The notes beneath the pieces were generated by a model. It did no database searches. It was not told the origin of the DNA and saw only the letters and a list, made by a program, of their open reading frames with translations. A DNA stretch of 64,000 nt from Dysidea avara (lineage: Eukaryota > Porifera > Demospongiae > Dictyoceratida > Dysideidae), in assembly GCF_963678975.1 (NCBI RefSeq), contig NC_089280.1:18963863-19027862 (forward strand). The letters are read 5' to 3'. Within the stretch, counting starts at the first letter, position 1; each line of letters begins with the position of its first letter. The position numbers and the translations under genes were made by a program. This document shows positions 12,501-24,609 of this stretch, one piece after another.

Positions 12501-12878
12501 CAAAACTCCAATCTGTATGAGTCGTGGGTAACTGGAAGTGCTGTGGCTTGTGTTGAGCAGGCCAGCAAGGAAGAGATTATAGAAGCATTTACTTACATTC
12601 TCAACAAAGCATTCAAACATCATATTCCCAACATAGTGGATGTTCACATGCACAAATGGCAGTCAGATCCTTTATTCAATGGTTGTTACACTGTACACCT
12701 TGCTGATGTAAACACATCGGCTAATATAACAAAATTGAGAGAGCCACTAAACAACAATCAGGTACTGTTTGCTGGAGAAGCAACCACTGAAGAGTACTAC
12801 TCTACAGTTCATGGTGCTTATTTGACTGGAATCCGAGAAGCAAAACGATTAACTGAAATCAAAAAGCTTTTTACATGA
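9575..12878 (+). pseudogene. Polyamine-oxidase-like flavoprotein, copy A, split by a LINE
   Basis: Paralogue of the intact gene at 30311-31738. The first 82 codons (9575-9821) are intact and carry the FAD Rossmann motif GAGIAG (residues 15-20) and ILEASNRAGGRM. A 5'-truncated LINE (9822-11671) then interrupts the codon run. After it the gene resumes, but two extra bases (gatgatacggac against gatgaaagac in copy B) shift the frame. From an in-frame ATG at 11712 to the stop at 12878 the remainder is open for 388 codons and ends with the flavin-contacting LFAGEATTEEYYSTVHGAYL block. The first part therefore reads through into reverse transcriptase, and the second part could be translated only from the internal ATG. 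No splice signals that would remove the LINE cleanly were recognised. The insertion is probably young, since the downstream 1.2 kb has kept its frame. Called a pseudogene with respect to full-length enzyme. Confidence 0.85.
9822..11671 (+). mobile_element. 5'-truncated LINE (CR1/Jockey-like) inserted in AO exon
   Basis: Target-site duplication ATGGCA (9816-9821 and 11672-11677); copy B shows the empty site at 30551-30556. The element starts within the RT fingers (ATGIDGISPAILKHC) and continues with [58 protein letters not shown] and the catalytic SFADDTK. One frame change occurs in a T-run near 10575. The C-terminal part (10576-11363) contains LVRSQLLYCSPLWHP and IQRRATKFI, and ends in a Cys-containing tail (CPCSTCSKSP). 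The 3' UTR has a hairpin (gtggacaccagttgcccac) and ends in an A-rich tail (11650-11671). There is no ORF1 or endonuclease because of the 5' truncation. It is sense-oriented relative to AO. Confidence 0.93.
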
Positions 12879-14006
12879 ACACCATAGCAAGAATATAAAT
12901 ATAAAATACGTAAAGCAAAGAATAGTGTATGTTATGCTGTTTATACATGGTACCACCATTTACTTATAATACATGATGGCTAATGTATAGTCTTATCCAA
13001 TGGACCAATACATGTCATAGTTGTGTAAATACATGTAGAGCTGAGGCATTAAAGACAATAAGACCATGCAGGCATGTGCCATGCAGAAGGTGCAGTTTGG
13101 CTCCATTACAAAAAAGGGAAAGTATAGTGTACTATGCTATTACATGTTTTATCTGTTCTTAATCATCTATGTATTAAGCCAAAATGTTTATCTTCCAAAA
13201 AAAAAACAAAAAAAAAAAACAAAAACAAAAAAAACAATCCGTCTTCTTTAAGCTTGATATTAACATACTGTAGCACCCTTTGCCACTACTGCAATCTTCT
13301 GATTTTGTGAAGTACTACTTCTTGTAAATTTTATAGTTAAATTACGTACAAGTACACAAAAATGGAATTTTCAACTAGAGTAGGGACCATAAGCACATTG
13401 ATAAACTTGTTTGGGCTTAATTTTACCTAACCAATACTGCCTCATCGTTGTCAGGAAAAAGTGAGGCTGGTTTTTGGGGGATGTTTTTCCATGGGCCACA
13501 CCGGGTCCCTACTATACAGTACTCACATCAGCCATTCACTTAGCAAGTTCAGCCCATTGTTTTACAATTCCTCAAATTATGAAGGTTATACATTCCTTAA
13601 ATGAATTAAGACCATGCACAGCACTGGTATATTCCTAGTGGAATAATAAAAAATAAAAAAACTTATTATGATGTCTGGTTGTGGTTATGTGTACTTTTGT
13701 TCTTCCTTATCCACTTCTGACGAACCAATGCAAGTTTCCTGTTGTTTTACTGTACCACGTTGTATGTAGAAACTCTTTTCTATATACAGTGGAACCTGTC
13801 TAAACCAATCACTCTCGGACCTAAATTTCTTGGCCTTAATGTGTAGGTGACTGTATGCATTAGACAGGTGAATTAGTGTGTAAACTTATCATTCATGGAA
13901 TTTATAGTTGGCCTTTATAGAGAGGTGACCTTTTTATACAGGTAGGTTCTGCAATTTGTTTTTTGATTTGATTATACATTACCATAATTTAACATACTCA
14001 TAATCA
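12879..14006. other. Intergenic between AO-A and DARS2-A 3' ends
   Basis: Convergent intergenic DNA. It holds an A-rich simple tract (about 13196-13240). A block (13405-13480) shared with 37205-37310 in copy C contains cctaaccaatactgcctc and a gtgaggctggtttttgg motif. It also holds the pogo-like MITE at 13787-13951. No gene. Confidence 0.6.
13787..13951. mobile_element. Pogo-like MITE (copy A)
   Basis: Begins CAGTGGAACCTGTCTAAA after TA and ends with the complement of CAGAACCTACCTGTAT. The CAGTGGAACC start is characteristic of pogo/Tigger-type Tc1-mariner relatives. About 165 bp, no coding sequence. The same insertion is at 38091-38254 in copy C, so it predates the duplication. It lies just beyond the DARS2 stop codon in both copies. 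Confidence 0.6.
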
Positions 14007-14454
14007 CTAACTATCTTCATTCTTTACATGGATATGATACATGTCCAGTACATCTTGTGGAAGAGTTGACGGAGCTTTACACATTAAGTCATTCCCATGA
14101 GCTGCCTTCGGAAAAGCAATGGTGTCAGTCAACGGTATCCCTCCACTCAGTATAGCAATCAACCTATCAAAACCTGCACAAGGAAAAAATTGATACATAT
14201 AAAATCACTTTTGTCTGAGTGCTGTAGGATCCAAAATTGGATGCATGGCTTTCATCATGTGGCCAATAATAAATTCCCACAGTCTATTTTGGCTTGAGTT
14301 TTCATAAAAAGAAATTGGTGGTACTGCTCCCACATCAAGGCCATGGTACATTTAAAATGTAGCATAGCCAGCCATGCTAAATGTACCATGGTCAGCCAGG
14401 GCTTATAAGATATGTACCTTCAAATTTGCCTTTGAAGTTAGGTGGGTTTATGGC

Positions 14455-15225
14455 GTATGCAATAGTTGTAACATGGGCATGAGGGCTTTGCCTGATATGT
14501 ATGCCCAACTGCCTGAGGGCAGAGGGCATACATATCAGGCAAAGCCCAAATTCTCGTGTTACAGCTAATACGTAACACTCATTAGGGTGATAGTCTGTAC
14601 AGGGCGATCAATCACCCAAGCCAATACGAGTGCAGCCACTGGATCTATTATATATGCATACCTAAAATTTTCGATTATGGGTCAGCAGCTACTACATTCT
14701 GGTTATGTTCGGGTATGATAAACGGACATATCCTAGAAATATCACGGAGAATTTCCATTATGTGAGTTTAATGTTTTAATCAGTGCTATTTAATCGTTTA
14801 TGTGAAAACTACATAGTTCACTAAAGGCCTAGACAGGTAAGCTTGCTTGTAGAGTAGTTACTCCGTGCAGAGTGGTAGCTTCGTGATGGGGGTGTGTCCA
14901 TATTCGAAAACATGCGGAAATGATTGAATGAATAAGCTATAGCACTAGTTTTCACCTTAGCCCAACGTTTTTCAACTCGTAGGATGGCAAGGATAACAAA
15001 ACGCTCTCCGTCTGTATGGTTTTCATGGCGAAATCCAAGTCATGTATCCTAATCACGTGAGTATTATTCCATCCCCACAATTGATTTCGGCATCTACGTC
15101 TAGCTATATAATCAGTGCCCAGTTGTAGCCCAGCTACATTTTGTATGTAGCCTGGCTAGCTGGGCCCGGCTGGGCTACATACGAAATGTAGCGTGGTTGG
15201 TTCCTTTGATCTGAGGTGTGAAAGT
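14455..15225. mobile_element. Repeat element with perfect internal hairpin (copy A)
   Basis: An insertion relative to copy C (junction near 39415). It contains a long hairpin (about 14468-14575): gggctttgcctgatatgtat pairs exactly with atacatatcaggcaaagccc around a 20-base centre. A second hairpin at about 15130-15190 pairs gctacattttgtatgtagcc with a gggctacatacgaaatgtagc-type arm. The sequence following the first hairpin (gcgatcaatcacccaagcc to ggatggcaaggataac) matches the copy C insertion at about 38650-39175, so this is a dispersed repeat family. Confidence 0.55.
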
Positions 15226-15369
15226 GTTACATATAGATTAATACAGCATCAGTATTGCATTGATTTGTGTTTGTATGTTATAAATAGCCAATACCAATCC
15301 ATATTTGTGACCTGCTGAGTGAAAACACAACTACAGTGTGGTAGTACTATATATTAGGGATCTGGAGGT

Positions 15370-15990
15370 TTGGGTTTTTCTGGTCAAAAATATCACCTTC
15401 AATACCATCCTGGTGGTACCTTGGCAGGCATAACCAAGCCTGAAAGTGCCTTCAGTACAACCCTAAATGCTTTCAATCAATACCTATGAAATTAAAAAAA
15501 GAGTCAGTAATTGATAGTTGGGGTGCATAAATCATCCGTATTTTTCATGATGACTGGATTGATTGCAGAGGTGCTTCTCCTACTGTTCTTCAATTGTAGT
15601 GTTGTGTAAAGGGCTGAACATAGCTGAAAATGAAGGGGACTAGCTACTTCCCTTTCAAGTCAGTAATTGATACTTGGAGTGCATGTTCAGACGAAAACAT
15701 TAACTCTGGCATTATTCTTTCTTTTGATGCGGTATGCGCAGGTTCACCAGTCATAACAATGTTACAAACAAAAAAAGTAAACAAATAAGTATAAGGAAAA
15801 ATTAGGATTTTTAAGTTCGATTAGGGATCATAGCAAATAAAGTAGGGAATCAAGAGAGGTCGCCGACACTTGCAGATATACTAGTGAACATTTAATCCCT
15901 AAGACAGTCATAGGTATAGACTAAAGTAGGGATTAAATGTTCATCTGCAGTGTAAGTGATCTCTCTTGTTTGCATACTTCTACGATCAAC
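15370..15990. mobile_element. Dispersed non-autonomous repeat 'R' with palindromic core (copy A)
   Basis: One of three copies (others 39540-40570 and, reversed, 60840-61440). Shared blocks include tttttctggtcaaaaatatc, accttggcag, gattgattgcagaggtgctt, and a terminal palindrome in which gaacatttaatccct pairs with agggattaaatgttc, flanked by gagaggtc / gatctctc. There is no open frame. Family unknown. Confidence 0.6.
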
Positions 15991-17175
15991 TTAAAATTCC
16001 TAGTTTTTTACTTGTATAAATGTGTTTTTGAGACAAGACACGTTATCAATGGATTCATCTCTTCACAAGAATTATAATATCTTTGTTTCATTTTAGTGCC
16101 ATTAAGCAATTATGAGTTATATGTGTTTGTTTACATTGCCGTAAAATATAACATTTATATCGCCATTTCTAAGCTTATACAGTCTTCTTCCTTGAAAGCA
16201 AGGGTGTATGTACGCAAACTGCTGTACTTTGCTGAATTTCCCTAGTCGTGGTGAACATAATGAGACAAGTCCCATCCACAGCTTGTTGCCTTCATGATTT
16301 ACAACCAATTTAAAAAGCACTTGTAATTTTTTCCTGTATATTCATTGTACAAATCAATTGCTTTGCTTTTGCTGTTGTCTATTGTTATAAAGTTCACCAG
16401 AGAAGGCCGAAACTTTAATAATATAGCCCATTGGTGGGCAACAAATAGCTAAGTTATAAAAAGAAGTTTCAGAAAATTACATATTGTACTACTCAGTGGG
16501 TTGCATTTTATGACATCATTTACTGTTTTAAGATAGCAGCTGGATGTAGGAGTAACACCAGGGTGATTGTGGCTATAAACCACATTTGAAAGAATCTGTG
16601 AGTATCAGAAGTGGAAAGGGTAACAATTTACTTGAGCTGTAATGTAATGACAAGTAGTGATAGAGAAAGTATGATGTTATAAATTGGAATGGTTTTTGTG
16701 ACCAATTCCTGAACACCAGTCTATGTACCAATTAAGAATCAAGTGAGCTAAATACTACAACTACTTAAGTTTACATTTACCTAGAGCAATGCCACCATGA
16801 GGTGGACATCCCATTCTTAGTCCTTTAAGTAGATGGGAAAACACTCCAATGTCCTTAACCTGTAAAGTTACAACTATGTTATCATGACACTTAGTTTCCT
16901 TTACTACGGTGGGTGTGACAACAAGGGAGGTCGAGATGATACGTATTTCCTTACATGTAGCACATTTAGCACGTACAAATCAAATTCATGGAATTACATT
17001 ACCAGAGCTCAAAATATAACAGCCTGTCATCTGTCATTTATTGACCCAAAAGCCACAAAATAAAAGATAGTCTGACATTATGACCTGTCAAAATAAGCTT
17101 TAAAAAGCATTGTGTACGTATGTGCAGTTGTAAACTGGTTCCAATGGGCAACATGTTACATGTTAGTCTGTCATA

Positions 17176-17346
17176 CTGTATAGCCGGAAACTTTGGTGAA
17201 TTTGCCGTGATAGGATTTTGGCTAGAACAAAATTTGGCAAATTTGTTGAACTAATATAGATTTGTATTGGACAAACAAGTTGGCAGATTTTAGTTTGGCG
17301 AAACATCGTCCACTCACCAAATTTGCCAAACTTTCCGGCTATACAG
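17176..17346. mobile_element. TA-flanked MITE in DARS2-A intron
   Basis: Ends CTGTATAGCCGGAAA and the complement of CTGTATAGCCGGAAAGTTTG, flanked by TA (17174-17175 and 17347-17348). Copy C has the empty site at about 42409 (gtcatattggc). 171 bp, Tc1/mariner type by target duplication. Confidence 0.85.
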
Positions 17347-19503
17347 TATTGGCAAATCATGTAAGAAAGATTATACTGACTACTGCATTACATCATGTAT
17401 TGCAATGAAATACCAAGAATTCATACTTGAAGCTAAGCTACATTTGTGTTTACATGATACTTCAACATCCCACATACAGAATGTGACAATGCCAACAAAA
17501 ATGACACTATATCCTGATCAGCTACCTAGCACATTCCCCTTATATTGGTCTATAAGATATCACACTATACCTTTAATATATTGGATAAAATGTATTCTTG
17601 TAGTGCAGCATCATGTATCCTAATGGAGCCACCACCAAGCTCAACTCCATTGCACACAAAATCATAGTGAAGGCCTCTAACCTAGAGTAGTGACACACAA
17701 GCTATGTACAAACAATAGCTTATTAACATACACAACCTAGTAACAGATCTCTATAGTGAGAATTATTTACTGTTAACTACTTTTAACAAGGCTGTGTTCT
17801 TAAACACTTCTCCCAATGGTTTCACAAGACTTATACAATGCATTTGGTTGGGTGTATAAGACAGCAATGCTCACGGTAGATTGAAATTTTATTAAAGATA
17901 TTAAGATGCAAGTGAATATAATGTGATTTCATATCAGAACAACAACACAAAATGATTGCAATTCTAGCAAGATCTCACTAAATAATCTGTTCAGCTGTAC
18001 TGTTTAGTTTCAATGTGGACACAAGTATTTCAGAATCACCACATATGCACTCTTGATGGCTTCATAAAACTCAATCAACACAATGGATGAGTGAATAAGA
18101 CAGAAATGGTCACGCATGGTCAGAAAACCAGTAAAGTTACAGTCTAATGAAGGAAGATAGAAGCCAACACAATGAGTTGTATTAAGGCTACAGAATACCC
18201 ATACATAACGGATATAGTCAGTAAAAAAGATTTTTAATGCAAGTTGTTAGTCCACATGACATGGCTGCTTCTTTATGAGAAACATGCCAATATACAAATA
18301 ATACCGATGCATTTTCATTGCTATTTTTATTGCTTTTCAGAACAATACAGTGGCTATGTACAATGTGAAGTGTAGCATGCATCTAAAGCATTGTACGAAA
18401 TGATTCATCATAGCAGCTATTAAAAAACACACACGTCTCATTGGGCAGTAGTACCACTGGGTAGCCCTCGAGGCACTAATTACATGTACCAATTGAAGTC
18501 ACCATGCAGTCATACAGTAATGTTATGAGCAGTGACGCAAAAGGTGCACCACTTATGGTCCCTTACGCTATGTACATTGAACTATGACAGCCAACAGTTG
18601 TGAAACTACAAAGTGAACTACTCAGTTTGTTTCATTGTGTGAACTACTCAGTTTGTTTCATTGTATGGTTTTATGATAACTTATCCTTCACAAATAGTTG
18701 TATTACGGAAAGGAGAATACATTGGTTGTTGTTTATCAATATTATCTTACTAACTTGACATTGAAACTTTGTTGAACACAAGCCCCACAGTAGGTGGTGA
18801 CTAGGACAACCTGCTATCTTGGCAAGTGCTTTAGGGGTGATACAGCCTTATCAGTTGCTAATGGCCTTTAGTGATAAACAATCGGTGGCCATTTTCACTG
18901 AAAATAGAGTCTCAAGAATATGATAAACCCGCTATTTGTAGAGACAATTGGCCAGGTTGGCACCATTGAGGATGTAATTAAAAGTATAGTGAGGCCTTCT
19001 AATCACATTTAGACACAAGATTTTGTCATTGTTTTCTTACCTAAAGCTGTCTATGAGCCTATTCTAGCAGTGTAGCTCGATCATTTACTCGCCTAATGGA
19101 CTTGATTTGTTACTACTTGGTATAAACTTGAAGCTGTCAGATTGGTTCTATACTGCTTTGATGTTGAGATGCTCAGATTGAATCGTAAGATCAAGTGGCT
19201 TAAACACACAAAGTTTTTTTTTTTCATACTAGTAATTTTAAAGCCCTAAAGACCTAGAAACATTTTTTTTTAAAATTTAGACACTACACTTGACAAAATA
19301 CTTTCAGAGAACAATTTTACTATATAGGCAACACGGCAAGCTGGTAATTACTTCAAATGTGCTTATCACTGAGAAAACCAAGACAATTTCATTGGTTTAA
19401 AAAGACCCTGAACAGGATTTAGTGCCACATAAATGATACTCCAATAAGGTAGTCAAATACTTGTAGCAGTCACCTTATGTTTCAGCCATACCAAGTGGCA
19501 TAC

Positions 19504-19893
19504 CAATGGACCTTATCCGCAGTGACGTCACAGCCATAAAATGGTGGTGATAGTTGTGGGACTTTTGTAAAATTTGTATGGACGACTATGGGAGGAAAAT
19601 TTTTTAATGATCATATCTTAGCCGAGAAAGAAGATATCAAGCTCTAACCCTCAGGTATGGCTATAAGACATCACAATATATACATAGAAGTGATTTTTCA
19701 AATTAACACTAGTCATTCAGTTACGTACCTTATAACCATACCTGCAGGTTAGAGCTCAATATCTTTCATATTGGCTGAGATATCATCGTTCAAAAATTTT
19801 CCTCCCATAGTCGCCTGTACAAATTTTATGAAAGTCCTACTACTATTGCAGCCATTTTTATGTGTCTGACGTCATTGCGGATAAGATCCATTG
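19504..19893. mobile_element. Long inverted repeat element in DARS2-A intron
   Basis: About 390 bp, with arms of roughly 170 bp that pair across a short centre: CAATGGACCTTATCCGCAGT at the left and its near-complement ending GATAAGATCCATTG at the right, both followed inward by a TGACGTCA-like site and gactatgggaggaaaat. Absent from copy C. It would fold into a strong hairpin. No coding sequence. Confidence 0.65.
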
Positions 19894-20636
19894 TGAAGAT
19901 TACAAGCATTATCACACAACACACACAGAGAGAATACTTTAGACCACAGTTTAATATTATGCTTGCTCACAAAAAAGCCCATACTTACAAGCACATACTT
20001 TTTCAGGATTGGTAGAAACAAGTGTTACATCATCAGGTTGTGGAGCTGTAAATGGATGATGTGATGACTCTAACATACCTGTGTATGTCAACAATAGTAA
20101 CAGCCCATCTTGTGTTTTCATGAGACAAACTTTCTTACCAGTTGAAGGACATCTGGTGAAAAGAGGAAAATCAACCACCCAAAGGAAATTAAACTCTTCT
20201 TCACCAATCTTAGGCTTATCAGAATCATACTATGAGTGTGAACACAAGAAACACAACATTACATCATACACTGTGTTTGTTTATGTACTGACCGTTTCCA
20301 TGGCTTTGGCATGGGTCAGACGCGGAAAAGGAATTTTCGGTTGAGGATGAGTTGGAAGTGCATTAGCAAAAATATGAGTTACCAGTCCCTCAGTCAGTGC
20401 TATGATGTCTTCTTGAGTAACAAAGGCCATTTCCAAGTCTATCTACCATAAACAAGACGTAAGTACCTTCCAGGCTATATACACATACTTGAGTAAACTC
20501 TGGTTGTCTGTCAGATTTCATGTCTTCATCTCTGTAGCATCTAGCAAACTGGTAGTACCTTTAACATTCATATGGTCCAACCATCACACGAACATGATAC
20601 ATACCTATCAAAACCTCCCACCATTAACAGTTGCTT

Positions 20637-20956
20637 TTTTATTTATTTTTTTTAAATTTATTTATTAATGCTTTACAGCACAAGTGCTGAAGGTCTGTAG
20701 GACACCTGGTCCTACAGCCTGCTCAAAGACTTTAGCTACTTAGACTTTAACTACTTAAGGTGTGTTTGAAAAGTTGGAGAAAGGAGAAATAATCCATGAC
20801 TGGACCTAGGTAGCCTCGAACCTGCAGCCATCCGATTTATGCTCGAACGCTTACAGGAGTCTACCAGGTGGTCAGGATGTTTTCTCCTTGTTATTTTCAT
20901 GTAATTATATCCATAGGAATTCTAGAGAGTAACTCATTATCTCTAAGTACCTCTAA
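20637..20956 (-). mobile_element. tRNA-derived SINE inserted in DARS2-A exon 9
   Basis: Flanked by GCTT (20633-20636 and 20957-20960); copy C has the uninterrupted exon. Read on the minus strand it has a tRNA-like head with a B box (ggttcgaggct near 20815), a body, a conserved hairpin (CTGTAGGAC-acctg-GTCCTACAG, about 20695-20717) and an A-rich tail (plus-strand T/A tract 20637-20670). Related copies are at 55893-56150, 56171-56335 and, diverged, 58385-58625. Confidence 0.8.
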
Positions 20957-21650
20957 GCTTGAACTAAGGAAAATTCTTTACAAGTTGCAGATACAACATT
21001 TGCCATGAGCATACCTGTTGTGGACTTTGCGTTAATGCATAAAATTTCCCTGGTGATCTTGTAGGAACAATAAATTCACGTGCTCCCTACATACATCAAA
21101 TAAAAAACAACATCACACTGACTCCTGAACACCTATGTACCAGTTCACCCACAAAATCATTGGGTGTAAGTAAATCTATTCAGATAAATGAAGGTTCATT
21201 TACATACATGGCACTGTTCAACTACTCTAATACTGCATACATATATACACTAATGGCCTGTTGATAAATAGTCTAATAGAACAGTCACATGTAGCATTCA
21301 GATAATTGAGGGCTTGGTTGAGTCTTAAAAATAACCAAGGCCTTGCTATATAATATAAATACCTCTGGATTTCTCTTGAACAATGTTGGTGTCTCAATAT
21401 CCACAAAACCTAGTATTTGTAGAGTTGAAAACATCAAATCACATTAAAAGAGAGAATCGTGGATTCTATTTGTGTACTTACCATGTAAAGTTTCTAAGTA
21501 ATTCCTTGCAGCCATAGCAACCTTTGATCTTAGTCTAATAATATCTTGCGTGCTGGACTTCCTTAAATGTAATGGACGATACTCCATCTGCAGTTCATGA
21601 CCTACCTATAAGCAACCACATGAAGTAGTGTGTATTTTTTGTTGCTACAC

Positions 21651-21767
<117 letters not shown>

Positions 21768-22117
21768 GACACTTTCTACATTTATAGACAACTCATCGGT
21801 ACACTAAGATCTGCAGTGGAGAATGGTAAGTTTTGTGAGGCCTCATTCAACACCTCAACACTATCAACAAGCATTTCAACGTCCCCAGTTAGCATGTCCT
21901 ATGAAAAGAGTCACATAAAACGTGTTGTCCAAAAGAGATGAAATAGCTCACACTATTTTTATCTTGCTGTGGACGAGACTGGACACATCCATGCACACTA
22001 TCTACTGATTCAGTTGGCAATTGGCTTAACTTAGTCAGCAGATTCTACAAAGGGATCATGGCTAACTAAAATATTTAGTGATGGTAAAATGCTAACGTGG
22101 TCTTTTGTAGTGATCAG

Positions 22118-22364
22118 CCATAAATCCTACGATGATGGTTCTGACACTTGGATAGCTGAATGCAAAAGCACGTGCATTGACAAGAGTAAGGGAAACGTTA
22201 TATGGTACGATGACGCCAAGTCTCTAACTCCCAAATACAAGCTTGCTAAGGACCACAAACTGCATGGTGTAGGCATGTGGAAAGCAGACAGTCTTCCTAC
22301 AAGTAGTTCACATTCCGAGGAATGTAAAGATATGTGGAAAGCCATTTCACTGTGGGATGTCTAA
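22118..22364 (+). pseudogene. CTBS: Di-N-acetylchitobiase (GH18) C-terminal fragment at duplication junction
   Basis: Immediately after the copy A breakpoint an open frame reads SYDDGSDTWIAECKST, resembling the conserved MSYDxxSxxWxxEC segment of lysosomal di-N-acetylchitobiase. It is followed by VIWYDDAKSL and HGVGMWKADSLP...MWKAI, resembling the enzyme's last about 45 residues (VWYDNPQSI ... RGIGMWNANCL). In the family these two parts are separated by roughly 100 residues, so an internal segment appears to be missing, and the catalytic DxxDxDxE region is absent. The frame opens upstream at 22089 inside antisense DARS2 sequence, making a chimaeric 91-codon reading frame. Family recall is from memory; no alignment was run. 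Confidence 0.6.
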
Positions 22365-23411
22365 AATTAAAAATTTCCACTGAACATGCAAATTATATTA
22401 TAACATTTGTGCTGCAGTAATTTATTGGTATGCCATTGGAACACCATTGCATGCTACTTTGATGTTGTATGCATTCCATATAGCTATAGTTGGATTTTAA
22501 AATGTTCATTTTGTATTGATAATATATCTATATCTCTTTCAATATAACTTCATAGTTGATGTTTGTTTGCTGCATGCAAAATGACTGCACATTGCTTCAG
22601 GAAACAGAAAATTTGAAACAGAGACTTTTGTAAATATTTTGTACGTGTAAGTGTTGCATTGTTAAGTGTGGTTTACGTATGTAGTTGGATGTAATAAGCT
22701 AGCTACATCAGTGCCATTGGAAAGCATTGGACAATTTAGCTACATATCAATGTATGATGCACATATGGACTCTCACTAAATCATATGGTGCAATGTACGT
22801 ACACACATTGCTACAATTTAAAAACTGTGCTTAGGTTGAGTTTAAATCATTATTATGCTTGCTGCATCATGCATCATAGTAATTTACTGATTTTTATTTA
22901 TTAGTAGAGCGGCTATAAGCAAAAAAGTTCACTTTTTAAAAGCACCAAACTTGGTACAATATTTGCTTGATTCGTACTATTTAATATTAGATACTGGGCC
23001 ACTAAAACTATCAATCCATCATGCTTAAAGAACCTGACAAATAAAATCAACAGAAAATGTATTGGGGAAGCCATAAAAATATGCAGTAGTAAATATACTG
23101 AACTTTACATCTGCATAGACAAGCTAGGGATAGTCATATCCAAAAGCTGATCAAGGGAGGTGTCCATCCAGGTCATTACCTTGCAGTGTTGAAAAGCATG
23201 GAGGTTTAAGGTATACGACATATCAGAGATGGATACAATGGGAGGGGCACAAATAGGCCAAGTTGTAGACAGTAGGTGGTTAGGGAGAGCCAGATTCTCT
23301 TGTTATAAGATTCTCTATAAGATTCTACATTCAGAAAATTGCAAGGGGGGCTACAGGCCCCCTTGCCCCCCCCCCCCCCCCCCCCCCCCCCGGGTTGCTA
23401 CACCTATGATG
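22365..23411. other. Unique DNA between copies A and B
   Basis: No gene recognised. AT-rich sequence ends in a GC hairpin (ggggggctacaggccccc, 23344-23361), a run of about 24 C (23368-23391) and gggttgctacacctatg, which resembles the right end of the hAT-like MITE at 32174-32450. Copy B homology begins directly after it, at 23412. Confidence 0.5.
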
Positions 23412-24609
23412 TAAATGAGGTCCAGCACATGATACTTTTGCATGTGTTACATTGCATTTTGGCTGCTAATATGCAACATTGCATCTCTTGGTGACTATAC
23501 ATAAACCATTGTGACATAATAGTGTTTGATTCCTGGATGAGATGCATGTGAACTATGTAGTACTAGTATGTGCTTTGGACTTGAAAACCCAGAGCGTTTA
23601 AAATTGAATTACATACTTTTATGAGGAAGATAACTCAACAGCATTGCATCCATCACTCTAAGCGTGTATATAGCATGCAAACCTTGGACGCAGTGGCTTC
23701 CTTTCAATGCATACCCGATATGGCAGTGATCGTATACACTTTGTATTGGCTGGGCTATATTCCCACATACAATACGCCAACAAGTTCTATGTAAATATGT
23801 ACTCCATAGTTACACAGCAATGTGTAGAATACATGCATTCCTACATGTGTTCAGCACTATTATTTTCATTTGATTGTAACTACCTGCATAATACCTGTTT
23901 GTTGTAAAGAATAACTTCCCATATGTATAGCTAGTGTTGAATTGCAGTAGGATCAGATTCCATTGAACAGAGTTAACAACTTAATACAATTTGTCAATCT
24001 CTAAACATGTGCCTTGAGTTTGATAGTTACAAGCTTTATGACATACATGTAGCCAATATATATAAAACCTAATTCAACTTTATAATTTAGCAAATTGTAA
24101 AATCACTGCACCTATTCAGGACATGCATAGCTAGATGGCAGGCACTGAACTTGTGCCTACAAGTGGCCTGAAACCTTACAGAAAATAGATCAGTCAAGAA
24201 CAATCACTCGATGGGTCACAAATCTGTCAGAAATCTCAATAAATTTATCAAAAGCATCATTAAGTTAAAAACACAGTTACCATCTGCAGTCAACTGTTGA
24301 CTGTCAGATGGTTGTGCTATTTCACTAAATGTTATTGTGGCCAAAGAAATTGATGGCTTTATAAGGTTTGCATGCATGAATTATATGTTTTGAATGAAAT
24401 ATTATACACACACAACTAAGGTGGATTTCTGAGAAACTGATAGCTACTCAGAATTTTTATGTTTCACTGTGTCTTACTGAAACAAACATAAGAAAGTCTG
24501 CATGTGTGGTTACTCAAACTAGTAATCCATATTAATACGTAGCATGAGAATAACATCCTTATAATGTATTTTCCTAACTTTCATGACTATGAGATACGGT
24601 ATGAACATA

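Noticed and set aside
20637-20956. A functional tRNA gene
   Set aside because: The tRNA-like B box is embedded in a repeated SINE with an A-rich tail, and the tRNA fold is incomplete.
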